From: Ignavibacteriaceae bacterium
GTDB taxonomy: Bacteria > Bacteroidota > Ignavibacteria > Ignavibacteriales > Ignavibacteriaceae
Length of the DNA stretch: 64,000 bases
NCBI GenBank assembly: GCA_013042995.1
Contig: JABDPB010000084.1
Span: 1 to 64,000, forward strand
Direction: 5' to 3'
The number at the start of each line of letters is the position of its first letter. Position 1 is the first letter of the stretch. Position numbers and translations under genes: made by a program. The notes beneath the pieces were generated by a model. It did no database searches, was not told the DNA's origin, and saw nothing but the letters and a program-made list of their open reading frames with translations. Shown one piece after another: positions 18,408-27,078 of the stretch.

Positions 18408-19015
18408 GAGATTATTTCTTAAAATTCTGGGAAGGGCTTTATACAATAATGATAGGAATGAAGGTAACATTCCGACATCTTTTTGTGCCTTCTGTTACTA
18501 TTCAATATCCTACTGTAAAACCGCAGCTTCCTGAAAGAGAACGAAACAGACTTTACGTAAATATGGATGATTGTATTGGTTGCGATCAATGTTCGCGTGC
18601 TTGTCCGGTTTCCTGCATTGAAATTGAAACAGTTAAATCAACACCCGGCGATGATTTGGGTAAAACATCAAACGGAAAAAAGAAAGCACTCTGGGTAACG
18701 AAATTCGATATTGATTTTGCAAAGTGTTGCTATTGCGAACTTTGCGTACCGCCATGTCCCACCGATTGTATTTATATGACTGATGTTTATGAATTTTCTG
18801 AATTTGAAAGAGACAGTCTATTGTACGATTTTGCTACGTTAACTCAGGAAGAAAGAGAAATTAAAAAGAAAAATTTCAAAGAATTCCAGGTAAAGAAAGA
18901 AGCTGAAAAAGCTGCTGCTGCTAAAAAAGCTGCTGAAGCAAAAGCTGCAGCTCAAAAAGAAAAACCCAATGCAAAAACTGATAAACCAACTGATGATAAA
19001 AAGGGAACAGATTAA
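18404..19015 (+). CDS. nuoI: Complex I subunit I (two [4Fe-4S] clusters)
   Basis: The start is placed at the ATG overlapping the nuoH stop, giving 203 residues (MRDYFLKFWEG...); a longer frame running back into nuoH is not credible. Two ferredoxin motifs are complete: CIGCDQCSRACP and CCYCELCVPPCP, binding clusters N6a and N6b. The last 40 or so residues form an Ala/Lys/Glu-rich low-complexity tail (AEKAAAAKKAAEAKAAAQKE) absent from the E. coli subunit. With NuoE/F/G missing from the operon, NuoI is the likely electron entry point. Confidence 0.94.
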   Translation: MRDYFLKFWEGLYTIMIGMKVTFRHLFVPSVTIQYPTVKPQLPERERNRLYVNMDDCIGCDQCSRACPVSCIEIETVKSTPGDDLGKTSNGKKKALWVTKFDIDFAKCCYCELCVPPCPTDCIYMTDVYEFSEFERDSLLYDFATLTQEEREIKKKNFKEFQVKKEAEKAAAAKKAAEAKAAAQKEKPNAKTDKPTDDKKGTD

Positions 19016-19017
19016 AA

Positions 19018-19506
19018 ATGGAAATTTATGATATAATATTTTATCTGTTTGCAGCAATTACCCTTTTATCAGCGTTCTTTGTTGTTACCAGCAGAAATAT
19101 TGTTCATGCTGCTTTTTATCTATTGTTTACATTTTTTGGAGTTACAGGCATTTACGTTTTGCTCGGTGCTGATTTTGTTGCAATCGTTCAGCTTATTGTT
19201 TACGTGGGCGGAATTCTAATTCTATTAATTTTTGGTGTGATGATTACAAATAAAATCACTCAAGTAGATATTAAGACAGGAACAGTTCACACACTGCCTG
19301 CAGCAATTGGAGTTGGCTTGTTTACTGGAATTGTAGGTGCTGTTATACTAAACACAGAATGGAGAATAGTTGATTCACCAATGCCTGTTGCAACACTTTC
19401 AACCCTGGGTGAAATGCTGTTAACAGAATATGTTTTAATTTTTGAATTACTAGGGATTCTTTTGTTAGTTGCGCTGATAGGCGCTGCATCAATGGCGAGA
19501 AAATAA
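19018..19506 (+). CDS. nuoJ: Complex I subunit J
   Basis: 162 residues with five predicted membrane helices. The HAAFYLLFTFFGVTGIYVLLGADFVAIVQLIVYVGGILIL stretch (about 24-65) contains the conserved pi-bulge helix of NuoJ. It starts 2 bp after nuoI, and its TAA shares one base with the ATG of nuoK. Confidence 0.95.
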   Translation: MEIYDIIFYLFAAITLLSAFFVVTSRNIVHAAFYLLFTFFGVTGIYVLLGADFVAIVQLIVYVGGILILLIFGVMITNKITQVDIKTGTVHTLPAAIGVGLFTGIVGAVILNTEWRIVDSPMPVATLSTLGEMLLTEYVLIFELLGILLLVALIGAASMARK

Positions 19507-19814
19507 TGGAAGTAACTTTAACACATTTTTTAATTGTCAGTACAATTCTTTTTTGCCTTGGTATTTACGGAATAGTTACACGTAAAAATGCTGTAATGGT
19601 TTTAATGGGTATTGAACTGATACTTAATGCTTCCAACATAAACTTTGTTGCTTTTTCAAGGTTTGGAAATTTCGGATTGCAAGGACAATTAATTGCACTA
19701 TTTGTAATTGTTCTTGCTGCCGCTGAAGCTGCTGTTGCTTTGGCTATTGTTCTTAATGTTTATAAAACTTTTGTAAACGTAAATGTAGATGAAATTGATT
19801 CTTTAAGAGATTAA
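19506..19814 (+). CDS. nuoK: Complex I subunit K
   Basis: 102 residues, three membrane helices, homologous to MrpC antiporter subunits. MGIELILNASNINFVAF carries the conserved Glu of helix 2 (GIELILNA), and EAAVALAIVLNVYK supplies the second conserved Glu. It overlaps nuoJ by one base. Confidence 0.96.
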   Translation: MEVTLTHFLIVSTILFCLGIYGIVTRKNAVMVLMGIELILNASNINFVAFSRFGNFGLQGQLIALFVIVLAAAEAAVALAIVLNVYKTFVNVNVDEIDSLRD

Positions 19815-19818
19815 CTGA

Positions 19819-21915
19819 ATGAACGAATCATTGTTAATAAATTTTGCTGTTGTAATTCTTTTCCTCCCGTTATTAGGGTTTATTGTTACACTGCTGCTAG
19901 GTAAAAAGGTCTCTAAAATTTTCATATTTGAAAATTTAGTGATGCTCATCGGACTTATTCTTTCAATCGTTCTGCTCATTGCGAAAGTTACTACTTTCAA
20001 CAACGTAAGTATCAGTTCTGAATTTATGTGGATCGATATGGGCGATGTTCCGGTTATCGGGCAAATACAAATTTTTCTTGGTTTACTGCTCGATGATATA
20101 AGTGCGTTGATGATATTTGTTGTTTTCCTCATCAGTTTTCTTGTGCATTTCTTTTCAATTGATTATATGAAAGGCGATATCCGCTACAACAGGTATTTTG
20201 CATATCTCGGTTTATTTACTTTTTCTATGGCAGGTATAGTTCTAACTCACAATTTATTAATGATGTATATTTTCTGGGAACTTGTCGGCGTATCATCTTA
20301 TCTATTAATTGGATTTTGGTTTGAAAAGAAATCGGCTTCAGATGCCGGTAAAAAAGCATTCATCGTTAACAGAATTGGTGATTTAGGATTCTTACTCGGA
20401 TTACTTACACTGTTTTTAACTTACAATACTTTTTCATTTGTAGAGATTTTTACAGAAATCTCGCAAGGAAATCTTCCGCTTAACAGCGAATTTGGTTTAA
20501 CGATAACAGGCATATTTATTTTTTGCGGCGCTGTTGGAAAATCGGCTCAATTCCCTCTTCATGTTTGGCTCCCGGATGCAATGGAAGGTCCGACACCTGT
20601 TAGTGCGTTAATCCATGCAGCAACAATGGTAGCCGCCGGTGTTTATCTTGTTGTAAGAATTTTTGGAATACTTACTGCAGATGCAATGCTAATCATCGCA
20701 ACAATTGGTGCACTATCTGCACTCATTCCTGCCACAATCGCTTTAACACAAAACGATATTAAAAGAGTGCTTGCATACTCAACGGTTTCGCAACTTGGAT
20801 ATATGATAATGGCATTGGGAGTTGGCGCTTACAAGTTTGCATTTTTCCATCTTATAACACATGCATTCTTCAAAGCTTGTATGTTTCTTGGCTCTGGTTC
20901 TGTAATTCACGCTATGCATCATGAGCAGGATATTCAAAACATGGGTGGGCTAAGAAAGAAAATGCCAATTACCTATGCAACTTTTCTGATTTCTGCCATA
21001 GCTATATCAGGTATACCGCTTACCTCAGGATTTTTAAGCAAAGATGGAATTCTTGCTGGAACGTATGCATTTGGAACGCTTACGGGCCACTGGTACTTCC
21101 CGTTTATTGGTTTTCTAGTTGCTATGATGACTGCCTTTTACATGTTCAGATTAATAATCCTAACTTTCCATGGCGAACCCCGGAACAAAGAAAAATATGA
21201 ACACGCCCACGAATCAAGTTTTATAATGGTAATGCCGCTTGTTGTTTTATCAATCCTGTCCTTCTTTATATGGTACACACCAAATCCAATGGATCCAGAA
21301 GCTGGATGGATGTATAGTGATTGGATTAAAAATCCAGAGTTACACACACCTGAAAATTTACGCTTTGGGTTTATGCAGAGTGATGTTACTTCAGTAATAA
21401 CTCCACCCGGTGAGCACAGAATTATGTATTCTGAAACATATACTGCTGCGTTGCATCACGTTCACGGCAGTGCTGTATTTCTTTCAATAGCGATGGCAGT
21501 TTTAGGAATACTGCTTGCATTTGTTATGTACCAGTGGAAGAAAATTAGTGCTGATATTCTAGCAGACAAATTAAAACCACTTTATAAATTTTCTTACAAC
21601 AAGTGGTATTTCGATGAACTATATCATAAAATTTTTGTAGCCGGGACAATTGGTTTAAGCAGATTAATTGCCTGGTTTGATTTAAAGGTAATCGATGGAA
21701 TTGTTGATGGAAGTGCTGCAGTAACAAAAGCATTCTCAAAATCTATTGGTTGGTTTGATGATAATGTAATTGATGGGCTCGTAAATTTGACTGCATCAGT
21801 TAGTGCATTTATTGGATTGATTTTCTCCAAGTTCCAAACAGGTAAAGTTCAAACTTATATTATTATGGTAATTTTCTCTTTAGTGATTTTGTTATTCTTA
21901 TTTAAATCTTTTTAA
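19819..21915 (+). CDS. nuoL: Complex I subunit L (antiporter-like)
   Basis: 698 residues, the distal proton-pumping subunit. Antiporter motifs are present: FWELVGVSSYLLIGFW with the key Glu, Lys in GKSAQFPLHVWLPDAMEGPTPVSALIHAATMVAAG, and the discontinuous helices that follow. The C-terminal region should form the long amphipathic arm. Near the end two similar segments (IAWFDLKVIDGIVDG and IGWFDDNVIDGLVNL) lie in tandem. It starts 4 bp after nuoK. Confidence 0.97.
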   Translation: MNESLLINFAVVILFLPLLGFIVTLLLGKKVSKIFIFENLVMLIGLILSIVLLIAKVTTFNNVSISSEFMWIDMGDVPVIGQIQIFLGLLLDDISALMIFVVFLISFLVHFFSIDYMKGDIRYNRYFAYLGLFTFSMAGIVLTHNLLMMYIFWELVGVSSYLLIGFWFEKKSASDAGKKAFIVNRIGDLGFLLGLLTLFLTYNTFSFVEIFTEISQGNLPLNSEFGLTITGIFIFCGAVGKSAQFPLHVWLPDAMEGPTPVSALIHAATMVAAGVYLVVRIFGILTADAMLIIATIGALSALIPATIALTQNDIKRVLAYSTVSQLGYMIMALGVGAYKFAFFHLITHAFFKACMFLGSGSVIHAMHHEQDIQNMGGLRKKMPITYATFLISAIAISGIPLTSGFLSKDGILAGTYAFGTLTGHWYFPFIGFLVAMMTAFYMFRLIILTFHGEPRNKEKYEHAHESSFIMVMPLVVLSILSFFIWYTPNPMDPEAGWMYSDWIKNPELHTPENLRFGFMQSDVTSVITPPGEHRIMYSETYTAALHHVHGSAVFLSIAMAVLGILLAFVMYQWKKISADILADKLKPLYKFSYNKWYFDELYHKIFVAGTIGLSRLIAWFDLKVIDGIVDGSAAVTKAFSKSIGWFDDNVIDGLVNLTASVSAFIGLIFSKFQTGKVQTYIIMVIFSLVILLFLFKSF

Positions 21916-21940
21916 GTTTTTGAAATTATTGGGTAGATAA

Positions 21941-23539
21941 ATGAATTTTCCAATACTAACGTTTTTAACTTTCATTCCTGTTGTGGGGATGATTGTGATT
22001 CTCTTTCTAAAAAAGGAGAATATTAAAGGCATAAAATACACCGCTTTAATTGCAACAGGAATCCAGGTAATACTTGCTGTGTTTTTAATGGGTAATTACA
22101 ATTACTCACTAGGCGGTATAAACGATGCAAGTTCTTTTCAGTTTGTAGAGCTTTTTAGATGGATTGAAATTCATGACTTTCCCTGGATTGGAACAATTAA
22201 GATAGACTACTTTATGGGTGTGGATGGATTGAGCACACCATTAGTGTTATTAACTGCAATCATTACATTTATTGCAACACTTTCTTCTTGGACAATTGAC
22301 AAACAGTTAAAAGGATATTTCGCATTATTCCTTCTACTTGATACAGGAATGATGGGCGTTTTTGTATCGTTAGATTTCTTTCTCTTTTTTGTATTCTGGG
22401 AAATTATGCTTTTGCCTATGTATTTTCTAATCGGTATTTGGGGCGGTCCACGAAGAGAATATGCAGCTATTAAGTTTTTCCTCTATACTTTATTTGGAAG
22501 TATTTTTATTCTGCTTGTAATGATTGGATTATATTTTAGTACTACTGAAGTTCTTGCAGATGGGTCTAAAGTCTTCACGTTCAACATTCTTGAGATGATG
22601 AACACAGCTAATTACACTTCGGATGGAATACTTTCGCCGCTTAATCCCAATAACTGGCGATTCCTGGCTTATATAGGTTTATTTGCTGGATTTGCTATTA
22701 AAATTCCCATGTTTCCGTTCCACACTTGGTTGCCAGATGCACATGTTGAAGCACCAACCCCAATAAGCGTTATTCTTGCAGGAGTGTTACTGAAAATGGG
22801 TATATACGGAATTCTCCGTTTCAATTACCCCATCTTTCCAGAAATCACACAGCAGCTTGCATGGTATATCGGATTGTTCGGGATGATCAACATTATTTAC
22901 GGTGCGCTAGCCGCAATGGCACAGAGAGATTTTAAAAAGCTGATCGCCTATTCTTCAATATCCCATATGGGTTACTGTTTGCTTGGAATGGCGGCACTTA
23001 ATACAATGGGAATTTCTGGCGCTATTCTTCAAATGTTCAATCACGGAACGATAACAGCAATGCTCTTCTTAATTGTTGGAGTTCTTTACGATAGAACTCA
23101 TACAAGAAATCTTGATGATTTCGGTGGAATGGCAACTCAAATGCCAATCTATACTGGTTTTGTTACAGTTGCATTCTTTGCTGCGATTGGTTTACCGGGT
23201 TTAAGCGGATTTATTTCCGAAATTTTTGTATTTCTTGGTGCTTTCAGTTACGATACTATAAGAATTATTGCCATTATTTCTACACTAGGAATTTTATTGG
23301 GTGCTGGATATATGCTCTGGACATTGCAAAGAGTTTATCTGGGAACATTAAAAGAAAAATGGGCAGGATTAAAAGATCTGGACAGAAGAGAATATTTAAT
23401 GTTCATTCCTTTAACCCTAATTATAATATTCTTAGGCATTTACCCATCTGCGATGTTAGATGTAATGAATACTTCGGTAAATACGATGGTTAAGTTTATG
23501 CAGGATTCACAAATGTTTTTCAGCTCATTTGGCGGATAA
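21941..23539 (+). CDS. nuoM: Complex I subunit M (antiporter-like)
   Basis: 532 residues, 14 or so membrane helices. YFMGVDGLSTPLVLLTAIITF, FWEIMLLPMYFLIGIWGG with the conserved Glu, and FPFHTWLPDAHVEAPTPISVILAGVLLKMG identify NuoM. HMGYCLLGMAALN belongs to the second half-channel. It begins 25 bp after nuoL. Confidence 0.97.
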   Translation: MNFPILTFLTFIPVVGMIVILFLKKENIKGIKYTALIATGIQVILAVFLMGNYNYSLGGINDASSFQFVELFRWIEIHDFPWIGTIKIDYFMGVDGLSTPLVLLTAIITFIATLSSWTIDKQLKGYFALFLLLDTGMMGVFVSLDFFLFFVFWEIMLLPMYFLIGIWGGPRREYAAIKFFLYTLFGSIFILLVMIGLYFSTTEVLADGSKVFTFNILEMMNTANYTSDGILSPLNPNNWRFLAYIGLFAGFAIKIPMFPFHTWLPDAHVEAPTPISVILAGVLLKMGIYGILRFNYPIFPEITQQLAWYIGLFGMINIIYGALAAMAQRDFKKLIAYSSISHMGYCLLGMAALNTMGISGAILQMFNHGTITAMLFLIVGVLYDRTHTRNLDDFGGMATQMPIYTGFVTVAFFAAIGLPGLSGFISEIFVFLGAFSYDTIRIIAIISTLGILLGAGYMLWTLQRVYLGTLKEKWAGLKDLDRREYLMFIPLTLIIIFLGIYPSAMLDVMNTSVNTMVKFMQDSQMFFSSFGG

Positions 23540-23561
23540 GTAAAACTAATATTGATGTAAA

Positions 23562-25046
23562 TTGAATTTCGAATCTTTAAATACAAGTCTCCAATTTCTA
23601 AAACCAGAAATTGCTGTTTCAATACTTTTAGTTGTGGTTGTTCTGTTTGATTTGATTTTCCAGAATAATAAAAAAGCGCTTCCAGTTATTTCTATCACTG
23701 GATTGTTAGTGACTGGATATTTTATAATTGAACAGTTTACGTTAAACGGGTATGCATTTAATTTACTCACAGCCGATGCTTTTGGAGCATTCTTTAAATT
23801 GATTGTAGCTCTCTCCGCCATTTTTGTAATTCTCTTTTCTATCTCATCAAGTGAAATTATCCGATGTGAAGATCGTCAGGGTGAATATTATACTTTGATT
23901 TTAGGAATGGTCCTGGGTATGTTCCTCATTTCATCTGCCACAGACTTAATTCTTATTTATCTATCCATTGAGCTACTTTCCCTATCTTCTTATATATTAG
24001 CAGGTTTTGTTAAAACAGTTGAGAGAGATTCTGAGGCATCTCTGAAATATGTAATTTATGGAGGAGTGGCTTCGGGAGTAATGCTTTTTGGTATTTCAAT
24101 TATTTACGGATTGACCGGTTCAACGAATCTCTACACTATTAATTCAATATTGCAAAGTGCCCAGTTAGGTGGATTTACTTTTATCTTTGCTGGTTTTATG
24201 GTTTTAAGTGGAATTGGATTTAAAATTTCCATTGCTCCCTTTCATTTCTGGACTCCGGATGTTTACGAAGGTGCACCCATCACAATTACTGCCTTCCTTT
24301 CAGTTGCAAGTAAAGCAGCGGGATTTGCACTGCTTGTTAGATTTATCAAAATAACATTTTTCGATAGTATGTCTGAAAGTGGTTATTGGATTCTGCTGAA
24401 TGTAATTGATTGGCAAAGTCTGTTGGTCCTTCTCTCCATTCTAACAATGACTCTCGGAAACTTTGCAGCACTCTGGCAGGAAAATCTTAAAAGAATGCTT
24501 GCATATTCAAGTATAGCACACGCAGGATACTTACTGCTAGCAGTTGCCGTACTTTCAAATGAAGGATTGATAGCCGTGCTTGTGTACTTTTCTATTTATC
24601 TTTTTATGAACTTAGGTGCATTCTTTGTTGTCATGCTAATTGCAAATAAAATTGGCAGCGAAGATGTTGATGATTATAAGGGATTGGGTTCTTCGGTTTC
24701 ATTTTTAGGTGTAGCACTTGCAATATTTCTACTTTCACTTGCAGGATTGCCCCCTACCGCAGGATTCATTGCAAAGCTTTATCTCTTTATTGCATTAATT
24801 GATGCAAATATGGTTACGGTTGCAATCATTGCTTTGCTTAATACCGTTGTTGCATATTATTACTATGTTCGTGTCCTTAAGAATTTGTACTTAGTTCGAA
24901 AAGAAGTTGAAATGGAACCGGTAGGTGTTTCTTTTGGAAATAAAATTATCATTCTCCTTCTTTTAATCCCAGTACTTGTTTTTGGAATTTATTTCACTCC
25001 AATTGTAAACCTCGCAAAAAGTTCTATTGCCTTTATAGGATTTTGA
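23562..25046 (+). CDS. nuoN: Complex I subunit N (antiporter-like)
   Basis: 494 residues, third antiporter-like subunit and last gene of the operon. Diagnostic segments are IYLSIELLSLSSYILAGF, FKISIAPFHFWTPDVYEGAPITITAFLSVASKAAG, and LAGLPPTAGFIAKLYLF. The start is a TTG (TTG AAT TTC); no in-frame ATG lies in a suitable place before the first helix. No clear terminator follows before the Rrf2-type gene. Confidence 0.96.
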   Translation: MNFESLNTSLQFLKPEIAVSILLVVVVLFDLIFQNNKKALPVISITGLLVTGYFIIEQFTLNGYAFNLLTADAFGAFFKLIVALSAIFVILFSISSSEIIRCEDRQGEYYTLILGMVLGMFLISSATDLILIYLSIELLSLSSYILAGFVKTVERDSEASLKYVIYGGVASGVMLFGISIIYGLTGSTNLYTINSILQSAQLGGFTFIFAGFMVLSGIGFKISIAPFHFWTPDVYEGAPITITAFLSVASKAAGFALLVRFIKITFFDSMSESGYWILLNVIDWQSLLVLLSILTMTLGNFAALWQENLKRMLAYSSIAHAGYLLLAVAVLSNEGLIAVLVYFSIYLFMNLGAFFVVMLIANKIGSEDVDDYKGLGSSVSFLGVALAIFLLSLAGLPPTAGFIAKLYLFIALIDANMVTVAIIALLNTVVAYYYYVRVLKNLYLVRKEVEMEPVGVSFGNKIIILLLLIPVLVFGIYFTPIVNLAKSSIAFIGF

Positions 25047-25094
25047 ACTCACGAATACTTGCATTTTCTTATAAAATTTTATAGTTTTGAATCA

Positions 25095-25107
25095 GACCAA
25101 AATAGTC
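25095..25107 (+). promoter_or_regulatory. Candidate Rrf2/IscR-type operator
   Basis: GACCAAAATAGTC is a near-palindrome with GAC/GTC ends and an AT centre, similar in shape to sites bound by Rrf2-family repressors. It ends 8 nt before the chosen start of the Rrf2 gene, a position suited to autorepression. Binding is inferred only. Confidence 0.4.
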
Positions 25108-25115
25108 CTATTACA

Positions 25116-25523
25116 ATGCTAAAATTATCAAAAAAAGCAGAATATGCACTAATGGCAGCCAAATTTATGGCTATGAAAAACTCTTCTGGTTATTCCACTG
25201 CAAAAGAAATTTCAGAGAGTTGCATGATTCCATATCAATTGGTTGCAAAAGTTCTACAGAATATGGTTAAGAGCAATTTGGCAATTTCTGCAAAAGGTAC
25301 TAATGGCGGATTTTCACTTGCAAAAAATCCTATTGATATTTCAGTTATGGATATAATTAAATCGGTCGAATCTAATTACAAACTTGTGGATTGCCTGCAG
25401 CCAAAAAGTTCACTGGAAGATTGTTCGCATCTAGATTGCTGCAAAATTAGAGACCCGCTAATTGAAATTCAACGAAAAATAGATAAGGTTTTTAGTGAAA
25501 CTTCTCTAGTTCAAATATTATAA
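25116..25523 (+). CDS. Rrf2-family transcriptional regulator
   Basis: The Rrf2 homology begins at MLKLSKKAEYALMA, so the start is placed at this ATG (135 residues) rather than at a further-upstream in-frame codon that would run over the likely operator. A winged helix-turn-helix (about 1-70, with IPYQLVAKVLQNM and GGFSLAK) is followed by a Cys-bearing region: Cys93, Cys103, Cys108 and Cys109. Three spaced Cys in this place bind an Fe-S cluster in IscR-like members. The downstream A-type Fe-S carrier supports a role in sensing Fe-S status or oxidative stress. Confidence 0.85.
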   Translation: MLKLSKKAEYALMAAKFMAMKNSSGYSTAKEISESCMIPYQLVAKVLQNMVKSNLAISAKGTNGGFSLAKNPIDISVMDIIKSVESNYKLVDCLQPKSSLEDCSHLDCCKIRDPLIEIQRKIDKVFSETSLVQIL

Positions 25524-25564
25524 TTTATTATTCAGCAAAAAATAGTTGCTAAAAAGAGGGAGCA

Positions 25565-25870
25565 ATGACAAAAAAATTAGAACAAAAACTTGAAATGTTA
25601 AAAAGCAGCGACTCATCTCTGCTTGAATTCCTCAAAGCAAAGTTTCCCGTGTTTCATAATTCAAATATATTTTTTAGAGATATTCAATACGGAATAAGAA
25701 GCTATCTTGAAAAGAAAGAAATTAAAATCTCTTACCAGGATGCTGAAAAACTTGCTAAGGAGATGATAAAATTATTTGAAGAACAAGGACTTTTTATAAG
25801 TATTAATAGTCAAAGCTGGAAAGTTCATTATCCAGAGTTTGTAACAGCTGAACCAGGGGACCCATTTTAA
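25565..25870 (+). CDS. Small unknown protein between Rrf2 and Fe-S carrier
   Basis: 101 residues, charged and helical at the N-terminus (TKKLEQKLEMLKSSDSSLLEFLKAKF), with no Cys and no signal peptide. A good GAGGGAG ribosome-binding site precedes the ATG. I recognise no family. Its position between an Rrf2 regulator and an A-type carrier suggests a role linked to Fe-S or redox stress, by context alone. Confidence 0.7.
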   Translation: MTKKLEQKLEMLKSSDSSLLEFLKAKFPVFHNSNIFFRDIQYGIRSYLEKKEIKISYQDAEKLAKEMIKLFEEQGLFISINSQSWKVHYPEFVTAEPGDPF

Positions 25871-25903
25871 GACACCAAATTAAAAATAAACTAAGGACAA
25901 AAT

Positions 25904-26254
25904 ATGGCAGAAGTAAAAGAAAAAACTGATATAACTGTAACTGAAAAAGCTCACAAAGAAATTAGAAGAATTATGCAGGAAAACAATATACCCTACACTT
26001 ACGGTTTACGTGTTGGAGTCAAAGGTGGTGGTTGTTCAGGTTTAACATATACACTTAATTTTGATGAAGCTTCAAAAGAGGGTGATTCTGTTATTGAATC
26101 GAATGATGTGAAGCTTTTTATTGATGGTAAGAGTCTATTCTACTTACTGGGAACCGAGCTCGATTTTTCTGCTGGCTTAAATGGAAAAGGATTTAAATTT
26201 CACAATCCAAATGCAACGAAAAGCTGCGGTTGCGGCGACTCATTCGGTGTTTAA
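25904..26254 (+). CDS. A-type iron-sulfur carrier (HesB/IscA family)
   Basis: 116 residues, standard family size. The three conserved Cys are present: Cys44 in GGGCSGLTY and Cys108/Cys110 in SCGCGDSF. It would carry [2Fe-2S] or [4Fe-4S] clusters to target proteins such as complex I subunits, encoded just upstream, and LipA elsewhere in the window. Sequence alone does not separate IscA, ErpA and SufA, so no symbol is given. Confidence 0.92.
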   Translation: MAEVKEKTDITVTEKAHKEIRRIMQENNIPYTYGLRVGVKGGGCSGLTYTLNFDEASKEGDSVIESNDVKLFIDGKSLFYLLGTELDFSAGLNGKGFKFHNPNATKSCGCGDSFGV

Positions 26255-26272
26255 TAAAGGGGGAGCAATAAA

Positions 26273-26995
26273 ATGAACAGAAGAAAGTTTATCTATTCGG
26301 TTGCAGCAATTTCTGCTGCATCCACAATTAATCCATTTGCAAAAAATATAATTAACAAATCAAATAAAAATGAAAGGAAAAAATTAAAAATGGGAAAATT
26401 CGAATTGCCAGACCTGCCTTATTCGTATGATGCTTTGGAACCGGTTATTGATAAGATGACTATGGAAATTCATCATACAAAACATCACAACGGGTATGTA
26501 ACTAAACTGAATGGAGCAATTGAAGGCACAGATTTAGAAGGAAAATCTCTTGAAGAGATTCTTAAAAATGTATCCAAACATTCTACTGCCGTAAGAAACA
26601 ACGGCGGTGGACACTGGAATCATTCGCTATTCTGGAAAATCATGAAAAAAAGCGGCGGCAATCCTGACGGTGCAGTTGCTGATGCTATTAATGGATCCTT
26701 CGGTTCTTTCGATAAATTCAAAGAAGAGTTTAGTAATGCTGCGGCTACACGTTTCGGTTCAGGCTGGGCTTGGCTTGTTGTTCAAAATGGAAAGCTTGCT
26801 ATTGGTTCTACACCAAACCAGGATAATCCATTGATGGATCTTTCCGACTTTAAAGGTAGTCCAATTTTAGGGCTTGATGTTTGGGAACATGCATACTATT
26901 TGAAATATCAAAACAGAAGACCAGAGTATATTGAAAACTGGTGGAATGTAATTAATTGGCAGGAAGTCGCTAAAAGATTTAGCGAAGCTAAATAG
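26273..26995 (+). CDS. Fe/Mn superoxide dismutase with N-terminal leader
   Basis: 240 residues, about 40 longer than cytoplasmic enzymes. The catalytic domain starts near Met40 ([18 protein letters not shown]). Metal ligands are seen in the N-terminal [10 protein letters not shown] region, in NHSLFW, and as Asp/His in [13 protein letters not shown]. The leader [16 protein letters not shown] looks like a twin-arginine signal (RRxF then a hydrophobic stretch), pointing to a periplasmic form. Met40 is itself preceded by AAAGGA and could serve as a second start giving a cytosolic form. A GGGGGAG Shine-Dalgarno precedes the first ATG. Fe versus Mn use cannot be told by eye. Confidence 0.9.
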   Translation: MNRRKFIYSVAAISAASTINPFAKNIINKSNKNERKKLKMGKFELPDLPYSYDALEPVIDKMTMEIHHTKHHNGYVTKLNGAIEGTDLEGKSLEEILKNVSKHSTAVRNNGGGHWNHSLFWKIMKKSGGNPDGAVADAINGSFGSFDKFKEEFSNAAATRFGSGWAWLVVQNGKLAIGSTPNQDNPLMDLSDFKGSPILGLDVWEHAYYLKYQNRRPEYIENWWNVINWQEVAKRFSEAK

Positions 26996-27017
26996 ATTAC
27001 TAATTCATTAATTTAAG

Positions 27018-27051
27018 GAAGCAATCATTATTAATAATTGCTTCTTTTTTT
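27018..27051 (+). terminator. Intrinsic terminator after superoxide dismutase
   Basis: GAAGCAAT and ATTGCTTC form an 8-bp stem around an AT-rich loop and are followed by a run of seven T. Confidence 0.8.
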
Positions 27052-27078
27052 ATCTTTACTAGAAGAAATTTAATTGTC

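Noticed and set aside
21545-21830. Opposite-strand open frames within nuoL
   Set aside because: They are shadows of the real gene without family features.
25059-25115. Longer start for the Rrf2 regulator
   Set aside because: The Rrf2 homology starts at MLKLSKKAEYALMA, and the longer reading covers the likely operator.
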